A DNA stretch of 35,734 nt from an uncultured Prevotella sp. (GTDB taxonomy: Bacteria > Bacteroidota > Bacteroidia > Bacteroidales > Bacteroidaceae). This document shows positions 8,078 through 16,304 of the stretch, piece by piece. Below the pieces are notes generated by a model. It had not been told where the DNA came from and made no database searches. It saw only the letters and a list, made by a program, of their open reading frames with translations. Positions within the stretch are counted from its first letter, which is position 1, and every line of letters begins with the position of its first letter. The stretch covers positions 1-35,734 of the forward strand of contig CALCVT010000127.1 of NCBI GenBank assembly GCA_937906495.1, given 5' to 3'. The position numbers were made by a program, and so were the translations under genes.

Positions 8078-8245
8078 TTATATAGGCCAGCAGTACTCGC
8101 TGTCGTACCACTCAACAAATGGCAATTCGCAAGTGAGGGGAAAATGGCGCAGCGGGTGGCCATTGGCATCGAACACTACAACTTCGCGACGGAACTCCTG
8201 CCCATCGGGCATTGTTACCTTGGAGTAAGCAATACAACGTTCCAT
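8078..8245 (-). CDS. Small protein of 55 residues, unknown function
   Basis: An ATG at 8245 opens a 55-codon frame ending in TAA at 8078-8080. It starts only four bases after the stop of the DUF4296 lipoprotein gene, so translation is probably coupled. The protein begins MERCIAYSKVTMPDG and ends VEWYDSEYCWPI. It is a single small domain rich in aromatic and charged residues, with three cysteines, and has no signal peptide or membrane segment. I do not recognise the family, though the balanced composition and operon-like position argue that it is real. It would be the last gene of the ileS-lspA group. Confidence 0.65.
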   Translation of the reverse strand: MERCIAYSKVTMPDGQEFRREVVVFDANGHPLRHFPLTCELPFVEWYDSEYCWPI

Positions 8246-8249
8246 GAGT

Positions 8250-9152
8250 TTACTTTTTCAAACGGTTAGGTCGCACATGCACTTTACTTGGATCGAGCGT
8301 TATGACGCCTCCTGCTGCTTGATTCGACTTCGAGGACGATGAACTATCGCTATCCTCCTCCCACTTGCCTCCAGTTTGCAACTGCGGCTCGGCATCGGGC
8401 TGCTTACGTACCCGGAGTAACTGGAAACTATGCATAACGAGCAAGCGCGGACGTTCTGTCCAGGGGCTGTCCTGGTATACAAAGCCTTCAACACGCTTAA
8501 CCTTGCGGGCTGCTACAGGCATTTGGAAACTCTGTGCACTGCCACTGAACACGCGGTTGGTGCTGACAGCTACCGAGTCGCCCTCGTAGTGAATGGCCAT
8601 AACTACAATGGCATGGCGCAAGCCTTCGTTGTAATGCCAGCCAACCTGGAATTTCCAGATTAAGCGGTCGCCCTCGGCACAGACCGTATCGGCAGGCTCG
8701 CTAAACTGCAAACGGTTTTGACTTTTTGAGTTGAGTATTGCATAATTAGCACCATGCCAAATGTTTAATGTATCGCCCGATGCTGTTTGCTCACCAGGTG
8801 CTAAAAGTTTAGCACTACTTGACACGGCAGCCACATCGCCCATACGCTCAGAAAGACGGGTGTAGATTTTTCCCAACTCCGCAGTATGGCGGGCGTACCA
8901 CTCCATAGAGCGGTCAAAAGTAGCTGCATCGATATCGTATTTATCGTACACAGCCAGCTGATAAAGACGTGTGTAATAATTCATGCTGTCGCTACGCGCC
9001 TGCATGGCCAGCCCTTGTGCCATATGGTAGTCGTAAAGTACGTCCTCCATCTTTCCGGGAGATAATACTCCGCTGGGGACACCGGGCTTGCAGGATTGCA
9101 AAACAACAAGCTGAAGCACGATGATGACATATGCAAAAATACGTATGCGCAT
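8250..9152 (-). CDS. DUF4296 domain lipoprotein
   Basis: A 300-residue predicted lipoprotein. The first 20 residues form a hydrophobic signal ending in a lipobox with Cys21 (LQSC), so signal peptidase II should process it, and the lspA gene for that enzyme lies directly upstream (3 bases away). The segment LSPGKMEDVLYDYHMAQGLA at about 30-50 is the hallmark of DUF4296, a Bacteroidetes family of unknown role. The rest is predicted extracytoplasmic beta-rich sequence. The C-terminal tail contains a run of serines and acidic residues (about 265-275) and ends in basic residues. It probably sits in the cell envelope facing the periplasm. Confidence 0.85.
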   Translation of the reverse strand: MRIRIFAYVIIVLQLVVLQSCKPGVPSGVLSPGKMEDVLYDYHMAQGLAMQARSDSMNYYTRLYQLAVYDKYDIDAATFDRSMEWYARHTAELGKIYTRLSERMGDVAAVSSSAKLLAPGEQTASGDTLNIWHGANYAILNSKSQNRLQFSEPADTVCAEGDRLIWKFQVGWHYNEGLRHAIVVMAIHYEGDSVAVSTNRVFSGSAQSFQMPVAARKVKRVEGFVYQDSPWTERPRLLVMHSFQLLRVRKQPDAEPQLQTGGKWEEDSDSSSSSKSNQAAGGVITLDPSKVHVRPNRLKK

Positions 9153-9155
9153 GAC

Positions 9156-9776
9156 TTATGATTTGGGCGCTGAAAGGAAACCCTTTCGCGATAGATACTT
9201 ATAATAAAACAATGCCAGTGCTACTGCTCCACAGCTAATGGAGGCATCGGCAAAGTTGAATACAGCTCCAAAAAACACGTTACCTCCAACCAAAGGTACC
9301 CAGTCGGGCCAGGTGAACAGAGGAAAGTAGAACATGTCGACTACCTTACCCGAAAGGAAACTGCCATATCCCTGGCCAAAGGGCACGAGTTCGGCAGGCA
9401 ATCCGAATGGCTGACTTTCGGTAAAAATAAGTCCGTAAAACAAATTGTCAATAATATTGCCCAATGCACCGGCTATAACCATTGCTACACATACAATCAG
9501 GCCGTAAGGAGCCCGTATACGCACAAAGCGATAAAGAACAACACAAAAAAAGGTAATGGCCACTACTCTAAACAATGCCAGAAACATGGTTCCTACAAAC
9601 TGCATGCCGAATGCCATACCTCTGTTTTCTGTAAAAAGGATATAAAACCAGTCGGTTACGGCATAGGACTCGTGTAGCGAAAAGGTGGTTTTTATTTCAA
9701 ACTTAATGAGTTGGTCGATAACAACAACAACCAACGGAATGAGTACGGCTATAAAACCGCGGGTGGATATACGCAT
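9156..9776 (-). CDS. lspA: Lipoprotein signal peptidase (signal peptidase II)
   Basis: Inner-membrane aspartyl protease that removes the signal peptide from diacylglyceryl-modified prolipoproteins. The catalytic aspartates are D110 (GALGNIIDNLFYG) and D177 (FNFADASISCG). The conserved NRGMAFG is at 51-57. Four membrane helices are evident (about 8-24, 60-85, 92-109, 170-192). At 206 residues it is longer than the ~165-residue E. coli enzyme because of a periplasmic insertion at about 115-165, as is usual in Bacteroidetes. It follows the dksA-like gene by 146 bases and precedes its likely substrate, the DUF4296 lipoprotein. Confidence 0.96.
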   Translation of the reverse strand: MRISTRGFIAVLIPLVVVVIDQLIKFEIKTTFSLHESYAVTDWFYILFTENRGMAFGMQFVGTMFLALFRVVAITFFCVVLYRFVRIRAPYGLIVCVAMVIAGALGNIIDNLFYGLIFTESQPFGLPAELVPFGQGYGSFLSGKVVDMFYFPLFTWPDWVPLVGGNVFFGAVFNFADASISCGAVALALFYYKYLSRKGFLSAPKS

Positions 9777-9801
9777 AGAAGTTTATGTGTCGAATAGAAC
9801 A

Positions 9802-9913
9802 CTTATCCCCTCCCTTAGGCTCGAAACGACTATATGCTCTAATCAAAGAAAGCCTTTGAACTTATTGAAAATAGAGAACATACCGGCGATGGAGCACGAA
9901 GGGCGGGGATAAG
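9802..9913 (-). other. Three-tier RNA structure in the dksA-lspA gap
   Basis: Arms at 9802-9816 and 9899-9913 are complementary at 14 of 15 positions. Inside them, CTCTA (9837-9841) pairs with TAGAG (9872-9876), and TCAAAG (9843-9848) pairs with CTTTGA (9854-9859) around a 5-base loop. The outer stem begins 9 bases after the dksA-like stop codon, and the structure fills most of the 146-base gap before lspA. No U run follows. Its nature (regulatory leader of lspA, processing site or independent RNA) is unknown. Confidence 0.55.
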
Positions 9914-9922
9914 CAATTGGAA

Positions 9923-10309
9923 TTAGTCTTTACGATCCTTCATCTGCTTGGCCTCAATGCTCAATGTGGCATGAGGCACTGCACGAAGGCGCTCCTTTGG
10001 AATCAGTTTGCCAGTAACACGGCAAACTCCATAGGTTCTGTTTTCAATACGCACCAAAGCTGCCTGCAAACCCTGTATAAACTTTTGCTGGCGAGCAGCC
10101 ATTGTTGTGAGTTCTTCCTTAGTTTGGGTCATTGAGCCCTCTTCAAGAACTTTATAAGTTGGCATCGTATCGTCTACGTCGTTGCCCGCACGGTTGGTCA
10201 GGGCATCCATCATTTGCTCGTAGTCACGTCGAGCCAACTCTAACTTATCTAAAATTATTTGCTTAAACTCAGCCAACTCTTCGTCTGAGTAGCGTGTTTT
10301 TTCTGCCAT
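9923..10309 (-). CDS. DksA/TraR-like protein with reduced zinc-finger motif
   Basis: A 128-residue protein of the DksA/TraR family. Homologues bind the secondary channel of RNA polymerase and, with ppGpp, adjust promoter choice. The N-terminal two thirds is a predicted coiled coil, with the DDTMPTYKVLEEG segment at its tip region. The C-terminal finger reads YGVCRVTGKLIP followed by RLRAVPHATLSIEAKQ. Only the first of the four zinc cysteines remains; the others are Thr, Ser and Ala, as I recall for Bacteroidetes members. I chose the start MAEKTRYSDEEL at 10309 because it fits the family; an upstream ATG at 10354 would add 15 residues with little family likeness. It lies between ileS and lspA. 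Confidence 0.88.
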   Translation of the reverse strand: MAEKTRYSDEELAEFKQIILDKLELARRDYEQMMDALTNRAGNDVDDTMPTYKVLEEGSMTQTKEELTTMAARQQKFIQGLQAALVRIENRTYGVCRVTGKLIPKERLRAVPHATLSIEAKQMKDRKD

Positions 10310-10361
10310 GGCTATTAGCTGTTTATTTGGTTGATCGTTTCGTTCTATATACATACGGAGC

Positions 10362-10394
10362 AGTTTGCAAGGCCCTTAACGGACCCTGCAAACT
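10362..10394 (-). other. Hairpin in the ileS-dksA gap
   Basis: AGTTTGCA (10362-10369) pairs exactly with TGCAAACT (10387-10394), with further GG/CC pairs inside around a loop near TTAACG. It lies 15 bases beyond the ileS stop codon, without a following U run. It resembles the other intercistronic stems in this window in position but not in sequence. Confidence 0.5.
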
Positions 10395-10409
10395 CTACTC
10401 TGCTTTATC

Positions 10410-13400
10410 TTAAATCTTTGCAATATGGATGCCCGCCTTGAATTCATCAAAATCAAACTCCTGGGCATCGGCGGGCAACTGCTCGCTCAATACAATGCTG
10501 TCTGCAAGTACTTGAGTTGCAATATAATCGCGATAGGCATTGACAGCCTCAGCTATTTCAGAATTAGCTGCTACTGCAACGGCTATACGGTCGGTTATCT
10601 CAAAACCACTCTCCTTACGGAATGTCTGGATTCGCTTAACAACCTCACGGGCAAGACCCTCGGCACGAAGTTCCGGTGTAATTTCAAGGTCGAGTGCCAC
10701 GGTAAGGGCGCCTTCGTTGGCAACAGTCCAACCCGGCATGTCCTCGCTGATAATTTCGACATCGGCGCGCTCTATGAGTGCCGGCTGTCCCTCTACAACG
10801 AGTTCAAGTTGTCCTTCGCGGTCAAGGCGGTTAATCTCATCTTGAGTCATGGCAGTTACGGCCAAATTCACAGCCTTCATCAGCTTGCCGAACTTTTTAC
10901 CCATTACACGGAAGTTACATTTAACCTTCTTCTCAAGCATATTGGCATCGACAAAGCGAAGTTCTTTTACATTCACCTCATCGAGGATCAGTGAACGTAC
11001 ACCTTCAAGGTCTTCGCGAAGTTGCGGTTCGGTAACCGGAATTGAAATGCAGTTGAGCGGCTGACGCACAATGATGTGTTCTTTTTTACGAAGCGAAAGG
11101 ACCATCGAGGTTATATGCTGTGCCAACTCCATGCGTCGCTCCAGATTTTTATCAATGCAAGCGGTTTCGCACTTGGGGAAGGTGGCTAGATGCACACTCG
11201 AAGCAGCTGCTGCCCGACCTTCGGTCAAATCGCCGTACAGACGCTCTGCATAGAAGGGTGCTATGGGAGCCATCAGCTTAGAAACTACCAACAAGCACTG
11301 ATAAAGTGTTTGGTAAGCACTAAGTTTGTCAGCATCCATCTCGCCACCCCAGAAACGCTTGCGGCTCAAACGAACATGCCAGTTTGAAAGATTATCAATA
11401 ACAAACGACTGAATCATACGTCCTGCACGTGTAGGCTCGTAGTCGTTGTAGGCCTCAGTTACCTGCTGCACTAATGTATTGAGTTCTGAGAGAATCCAAC
11501 GGTCAATTTCCGGACGCTTTTCTAGCTGTACTTGCGGAGCCTCGGGGTCGAAGTTGTCCACATTTGCGTACATGGCAAAGAAGGAGTAGGTCTGGAAAAG
11601 TTTACCAAAGAAGGTACGCGCTACCTCTTGCACACCATCGGCATCGAATTTAAGATTATCCCACGGTGCCGAGTTGGTTATCATGTACCAGCGCAGAGGG
11701 TCGGAACCATATTTACGGATGGCTTCAAAGGGATCGACAGCATTGCCCAAACGCTTTGACATTTTATTACCATTCTTATCGAGCACCAAACCATTACTGA
11801 TAACAGCCTTGAATGCTACACTATCGAACACCATAGTTGCTATGGCATGAAGTGTAAAGAACCAACCACGGGTTTGGTCTACACCTTCGGCAATGAAGTC
11901 TGCCGGGTAAACTGTGCGGTTGTCGAGCAGTTCCTTATTTTCGAAGGGGTAATGAATTTGAGCATAGGGCATAGAGCCTGAATCGAACCATACGTCGATA
12001 AGGTCGGTTTCGCGATGCATGGGTTTTCCGGTAGGCGAAACAAGCACGATATGATCAACGTAGGGACGGTGCAAGTCGATGCGGTGATAGTTCTCGTCAG
12101 AATAGTCACCGGGAACAAAGCCTTTATCCTTCAAGGGGTTTGAGGTCATTACACCGGCTGCAACACTCTTTTCGATTTCTGCATAAAGTTCCTCAAGCGA
12201 ACTGATGCAGATTTCCTCACGGGTTTCAGCATTACGCCAAATGGGAAGCGGTGTTCCCCAATAGCGCGAACGGCTCAAGTTCCAGTCGTTCAGGTTTTCA
12301 AGCCACTTGCCAAAACGTCCGGTTCCGGTAGAACCGGGCTTCCATAGAATAGAATTATTGAGTTCCATCATGCGCTCCTTAAGAGCAGAGCTACGGATGA
12401 ACCAACTGTCGAGCGGGTAATAAAGTACCGGCTTGTCTGTACGCCAGCAGTGCGGGTAATTGTGCACATGCTTTTCGATTTTGAAAGCTTCGCCTGCCTG
12501 TTTCATCTCCATGCAGAGCACGATATTCAAATCTTCGGCCTTTGCAGCAGCCTCTTCGTCGTACTTGCCATTGGGATTGAACTTCTCGTCGTAAGCGTTC
12601 TTTACATAGTCTCCTGCATGGCGGTTATAAGATTCCTGATTTACACAGGTTTGAACAAAGTTTACGTCCAGTTCGTCCAAGAGGTAGTATTTACCTGAGA
12701 GATCTACCATTGGACGTGTTTCGCCCGCCTTATTAATCAGGAAGAGCGAGGGGATGCCAGCATCCTTTGCCACCTTGGCGTCGTCGGCACCAAAGGTGGG
12801 GGCAATATGTACGATACCGGTACCATCTTCAGTAGTTACATAATCACCCGGTATTACTCGGAAGCCTTCATCCTCAAGATTTACGAAACTATCGCGTCCG
12901 GCTGTAAAGCACTTTTCGGGATGGGCGGCAGCATAATTCTTAACAAAGTCGGCAGCATTCTCATCAACCTTCTCAGTGGGGCGTACCCAAGGCATAAGTT
13001 GAGCATAGTGCATACCCACCAAATCTGAGCCTTTCCATTGTCCCACGACGCGATAGGGGATTTTCTTATCGCCGGGTTTATAACTATCAAAGTCGGCATT
13101 TTCGTCCTCGGGTTTGAAGTATGCGGCAAGGCGCGACTGTGCTACCACTACGGTAACCGGTTCGCCGGTATAGGGATTGAAACTTTCTACTGCCACGTAA
13201 TCAATATTCGGGCCTACGCAAAGAGCCGTATTCGAGGGCAATGTCCAGGGCGTAGTAGTCCAGGCCAGGAAGTAGGGTTTACCCCATTTGCACATCTCAG
13301 GCTTCGGGTCGCGAATAGCGAACTGTGCAGTGACGGTTGTATCTTTTACATCGCGGTAACAGCCGGGCTGGTTCAACTCGTGCGAACTAAGTCCGGTTCC

Positions 13401-13955
13401 TGCTGCGGGCGAATAAGGCTGAATGGTATATCCTTTGTAAAGAAGTCCCTTCTTATAGAGTTGGCCCAACAACCACCAAAGAGTTTCGATATACGAGTTC
13501 TCGTAAGTTACGTAAGGGTGCTCCATATCAACCCAATAACCCATCAGGTGGCTCAGGTCGGTCCACTCTTGCGTAAACATCATTACGTTTTGGCGGCAGC
13601 GTGCATTATAGTCTTCAATAGAAATGGTTTTACCGATATCTTCCTTGGTTATGCCTAACTCCTTCTCTACGCCAAGTTCAACGGGAAGTCCATGGGTATC
13701 CCAACCAGCCTTGCGTTTTACCTGGAAACCCTGCATTGTCTTATAACGGCAAAACACGTCCTTAATGGTACGCGCCATCACATGGTGAATGCCGGGATGT
13801 CCGTTGGCTGATGGAGGTCCTTCGAAAAAGACAAACGAAGGGCAGCCCTCACGTTCACTCATACTCTTGTGAAACAAGTCTTGCTCGTCCCACGCTTTCA
13901 GTACAGTCTCATTGACCTCAAAAAGGTTCAGTCCGGTACGTTCGGTAAACTTCAT
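10410..13955 (-). CDS. ileS: Isoleucyl-tRNA synthetase, IleRS2-like with GIHH signature
   Basis: Charges tRNA-Ile with isoleucine; a class I cytoplasmic enzyme of 1181 residues. The Rossmann fold signature region is GPPSANG-HPGIHH-VMAR (residues 46-62). Relative to the canonical PPYANGSIHIGH the HIGH tetrapeptide is replaced by GIHH at 55-58, that is, its first and third residues are exchanged. The second signature KMSKR is at 731-735. The WDTHGLPVE and TTTPWTLPSN segments of the catalytic and editing domains are clear. I place the start at MKFTERTG (13955) because the longer frame (to 14048) would run through the promoter at 13984-14014. It heads the operon with the dksA-like gene and lspA. 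The length and the altered motif suggest the IleRS2 type. Confidence 0.96.
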   Translation of the reverse strand: MKFTERTGLNLFEVNETVLKAWDEQDLFHKSMSEREGCPSFVFFEGPPSANGHPGIHHVMARTIKDVFCRYKTMQGFQVKRKAGWDTHGLPVELGVEKELGITKEDIGKTISIEDYNARCRQNVMMFTQEWTDLSHLMGYWVDMEHPYVTYENSYIETLWWLLGQLYKKGLLYKGYTIQPYSPAAGTGLSSHELNQPGCYRDVKDTTVTAQFAIRDPKPEMCKWGKPYFLAWTTTPWTLPSNTALCVGPNIDYVAVESFNPYTGEPVTVVVAQSRLAAYFKPEDENADFDSYKPGDKKIPYRVVGQWKGSDLVGMHYAQLMPWVRPTEKVDENAADFVKNYAAAHPEKCFTAGRDSFVNLEDEGFRVIPGDYVTTEDGTGIVHIAPTFGADDAKVAKDAGIPSLFLINKAGETRPMVDLSGKYYLLDELDVNFVQTCVNQESYNRHAGDYVKNAYDEKFNPNGKYDEEAAAKAEDLNIVLCMEMKQAGEAFKIEKHVHNYPHCWRTDKPVLYYPLDSWFIRSSALKERMMELNNSILWKPGSTGTGRFGKWLENLNDWNLSRSRYWGTPLPIWRNAETREEICISSLEELYAEIEKSVAAGVMTSNPLKDKGFVPGDYSDENYHRIDLHRPYVDHIVLVSPTGKPMHRETDLIDVWFDSGSMPYAQIHYPFENKELLDNRTVYPADFIAEGVDQTRGWFFTLHAIATMVFDSVAFKAVISNGLVLDKNGNKMSKRLGNAVDPFEAIRKYGSDPLRWYMITNSAPWDNLKFDADGVQEVARTFFGKLFQTYSFFAMYANVDNFDPEAPQVQLEKRPEIDRWILSELNTLVQQVTEAYNDYEPTRAGRMIQSFVIDNLSNWHVRLSRKRFWGGEMDADKLSAYQTLYQCLLVVSKLMAPIAPFYAERLYGDLTEGRAAAASSVHLATFPKCETACIDKNLERRMELAQHITSMVLSLRKKEHIIVRQPLNCISIPVTEPQLREDLEGVRSLILDEVNVKELRFVDANMLEKKVKCNFRVMGKKFGKLMKAVNLAVTAMTQDEINRLDREGQLELVVEGQPALIERADVEIISEDMPGWTVANEGALTVALDLEITPELRAEGLAREVVKRIQTFRKESGFEITDRIAVAVAANSEIAEAVNAYRDYIATQVLADSIVLSEQLPADAQEFDFDEFKAGIHIAKI

Positions 13956-13983
13956 AATTCTTCTATTTATCAATTTTTGGCTG

Positions 13984-14014
13984 CAAAGATAGTGCAAAGC
14001 AAGCGCAAATGAAA
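13984..14014 (-). promoter_or_regulatory. Promoter of ileS
   Basis: On the minus strand TATCTTTG (complement of 13984-13991) matches the -7 consensus TAnnTTTG. A TTTC 19 bp upstream (complement of 14011-14014) stands in the -33 place. Transcription would begin near 13978, leaving a leader of about 23 nt before the chosen ATG. Confidence 0.65.
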
Positions 14015-14095
14015 GAAATAATGCTTTTTTTCTTGTCTTTACCCTCATTCATTTGTCTTTGGCACAGCTTTAAGCGCCTTTGCATACACAAAAAG

Positions 14096-14168
14096 CCACA
14101 AAAAAGCCGTGCATACTTGCGTTTTTAAGCATACCGAAAGGGCTATGCCTACACACAAGTGTGCACGG
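14096..14168 (-). terminator. Terminator of the HAD-panB-MFS group
   Basis: Arms at 14107-14121 and 14154-14168 pair at 13 of 15 positions and enclose a second small hairpin (GCATA with TATGC). On the minus strand the outer stem leads into CTTTTTTG (near 14101-14106). It lies 75 bases after the MFS stop codon and separates this unit from ileS. Confidence 0.75.
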
Positions 14169-14243
14169 AGCAAACTATAAACTCTATAAGAGTATGCAAA
14201 CGCGTGTGGATTACATCGGGCCATTACTGCAATTCACTCCCTT

Positions 14244-15380
14244 TTATAGGGATAAGGTTTCGGCCGAAGGTTCCCTCTTACTTACCCAAAGCAAGTAGAG
14301 TAACAGCGAGACCACACTTAACAACAAATCAAAAGCCACATGCTCCATAGCAAAATAGGCACTGCTTAAGAAGCCAAAAGCAAAAGCCAGTCGCCACGAA
14401 AGCATATAAGTGCTTTGTGCTGTACCGCGCTGACAGTGGTCAGCTGTTATGAGCCAGGCAAGCAAATGGCGCGAAGACACAGCACCTACACCACCTCCTA
14501 TCAAAATATAAGCAAGATAGTTGGTTGCAGGTACGGGATATGCAATCAGTAACCATGCTACCACTACACACAGATAGCCCAAAGCTACTGCAATCCGCTG
14601 ACTTAGGCGATGTTTGCCCATAAGCTGAATGATAAATGCCAATAAGGCACCAACAGCCATAGATAAGCATACCCATCCACCAGGAAAGTTACCAACCACA
14701 CGGCCCATCATCCAAGGTGCAGCAAACATGGTAAGGCTTAACGGACACGACTTGGGCAGGAAAAAGCGGTCGCAGGTCATTAATGCCACCTTGACTGGAG
14801 CTTTGACTGGTACCTGGGTCTGTGCAACCAACAGGAAAGATAGGGCACAAGGCACCAGCGCCCACCACCAGGCGTCGGTTATTGGCAAGAAGGACATCCA
14901 GGTGTATCCCAACAGCAAGCCAAGGGGAATTCCCAAACGGCCGGCCCACGCATAATAGGCATCTCCACGATTGCGATAGCGGGAATAGAGCACATCGTTA
15001 ACGAGCGTGGTGCCAAGAGCTGTTTGAGCAATACCGAAACCGACTCCCTGCATGCCATGCAACACAATCAACATCCACGGAGCTGTAGCTACACTATAGC
15101 CTATGGTTGAAAGCAAACCGGTAAGGAGCAAAGATTTAAGAAACACTTGTTTACGCGAACGGCGCTCCATTAAATGAGCTCCAAACGGCCCCGGAAGAAT
15201 CATACCTATTGCAAATGCAACTACGCACCACCCTACCAATAAAGGATTGGCGCTGAATTCTCTTGCCTGAGCATAAAGCAAGGGAATCATTGAATAGACG
15301 TAAAGATGTAAGAACCAGTTGGAAACGCACATATTGATAAAGCGCGACGAGGTCAACGGGTTTTGCACTTGTTGTGTCAT
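14244..15380 (-). CDS. MFS transporter, substrate unknown
   Basis: A 378-residue integral membrane protein with about twelve hydrophobic segments. The loop between helices 2 and 3 carries the major facilitator motif A in the form GAHLMERRSRKQVFL, and a sugar/drug-efflux type of fold is likely. The start MTQQVQNPLTSS (15380) is preferred over a frame opening at 15431, since the 17 extra residues are polar and unlike the family. It lies 100 bases after panB, and that gap contains a nested hairpin. Nothing in the sequence shows the substrate. A pantothenate-related role from its position would be guesswork. Confidence 0.85.
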   Translation of the reverse strand: MTQQVQNPLTSSRFINMCVSNWFLHLYVYSMIPLLYAQAREFSANPLLVGWCVVAFAIGMILPGPFGAHLMERRSRKQVFLKSLLLTGLLSTIGYSVATAPWMLIVLHGMQGVGFGIAQTALGTTLVNDVLYSRYRNRGDAYYAWAGRLGIPLGLLLGYTWMSFLPITDAWWWALVPCALSFLLVAQTQVPVKAPVKVALMTCDRFFLPKSCPLSLTMFAAPWMMGRVVGNFPGGWVCLSMAVGALLAFIIQLMGKHRLSQRIAVALGYLCVVVAWLLIAYPVPATNYLAYILIGGGVGAVSSRHLLAWLITADHCQRGTAQSTYMLSWRLAFAFGFLSSAYFAMEHVAFDLLLSVVSLLLYLLWVSKREPSAETLSL

Positions 15381-15422
15381 TGTTCCTAATAGCTTGTAAG
15401 TCTTTGGGCAAGAAAGTGCCTT

Positions 15423-15470
15423 GGTAAGCATCGTCTACCTAAGAAGGAAGACAGCTACAGGCTACTTACC
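15423..15470 (-). other. Nested hairpin in the panB-MFS gap
   Basis: GGTAAG (15423-15428) pairs with CTTACC (15465-15470). Inside, GTCTACCT (15433-15440) pairs with AGGAAGAC (15446-15453) at seven of eight positions. It falls between the panB stop and the MFS start. The stems are short, so this is a weaker case than the others. Confidence 0.35.
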
Positions 15471-15480
15471 TTAACCTGCA

Positions 15481-16299
15481 TCAATAGCGTTCGTTTTCGT
15501 TCGGAAAATCGCCCGACTTTACGTCGCTTACATATTGGCCGATAGCATCGGTCATCACCGTATAGAGATCGGCATAGCGACGCAAGAATTTGGGCGAAAA
15601 ATCTTTATTCTTGCCAAGCATATCATCGACCACGAGCACCTGGCCATCGGCAGGTCCACCCCCGATACCTATAATAGGAATGTCGACCGACTCTACGGCT
15701 TTTACTGTAAGTTGCGCTGGAATTTTTTCGAGCACAACACCGCAACATCCGGCATCGGCCAAAGCCCGAAGGTCTGAAAGTAGTTTGGCTGCTTCGGCTT
15801 CTTCTTTGGCACGCACGGCATAGGTACCAAACTTATTGATGCTTTGAGGGGTAAGTCCTAAATGTCCGAATACCGGGATACCGGCATCAAGAATACGTTT
15901 AACGGCTTCGATAATTTCGATACCTCCTTCGAGTTTTACTGCATCACAACCAGTTTCTTTCATAATACGTACAGCATTGCGCACAGCCTCTTTAGCATCA
16001 ACCTGATAGGTTCCAAAGGGCATATCGCACACCACAAAAGCTCGCTTTACGGCTCGGGCTACAGCACTGGCGTGATAAATCATCTGATCGAGCGTAATGG
16101 GCAAGGTTGTTGCGTTACCGGCCATTACATTCGAGGCACTGTCGCCTATCAGGATGCAGTCTACTCCGGCTGCGTCCACAATCTTTGCTGTAGTGTAATC
16201 ATAGGAGGTGAGCATGGCAATTTTCTTGCCTTCTGCTTTCATTTCCTTAAGTCGGTGCGTTGTTACCTTACGCGAATCGTCTACCAAATATCCTGGCAT
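15481..16299 (-). CDS. panB: 3-methyl-2-oxobutanoate hydroxymethyltransferase (PanB)
   Basis: Transfers a hydroxymethyl group from 5,10-methylene-THF to 2-oxoisovalerate to give ketopantoate, the first committed step of pantothenate and CoA synthesis. The 272 residues form a TIM barrel. Visible motifs are MLTSYDYTTAKIVD, the metal-binding ILIGDSASNVM, VVCDMPFGTYQ, FGHLGLTPQS and the catalytic glutamate in VVLEKIPA. The length is standard. The start is six bases after the stop of the HAD gene, so the two are cotranscribed. No other pan gene is in the window. Confidence 0.97.
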   Translation of the reverse strand: MPGYLVDDSRKVTTHRLKEMKAEGKKIAMLTSYDYTTAKIVDAAGVDCILIGDSASNVMAGNATTLPITLDQMIYHASAVARAVKRAFVVCDMPFGTYQVDAKEAVRNAVRIMKETGCDAVKLEGGIEIIEAVKRILDAGIPVFGHLGLTPQSINKFGTYAVRAKEEAEAAKLLSDLRALADAGCCGVVLEKIPAQLTVKAVESVDIPIIGIGGGPADGQVLVVDDMLGKNKDFSPKFLRRYADLYTVMTDAIGQYVSDVKSGDFPNENERY

Positions 16300-16304
16300 A
16301 ATGG

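Noticed and set aside
13956..14048. N-terminal extension of ileS
   Set aside because: The extra codons contain the ileS promoter and do not match the family start.
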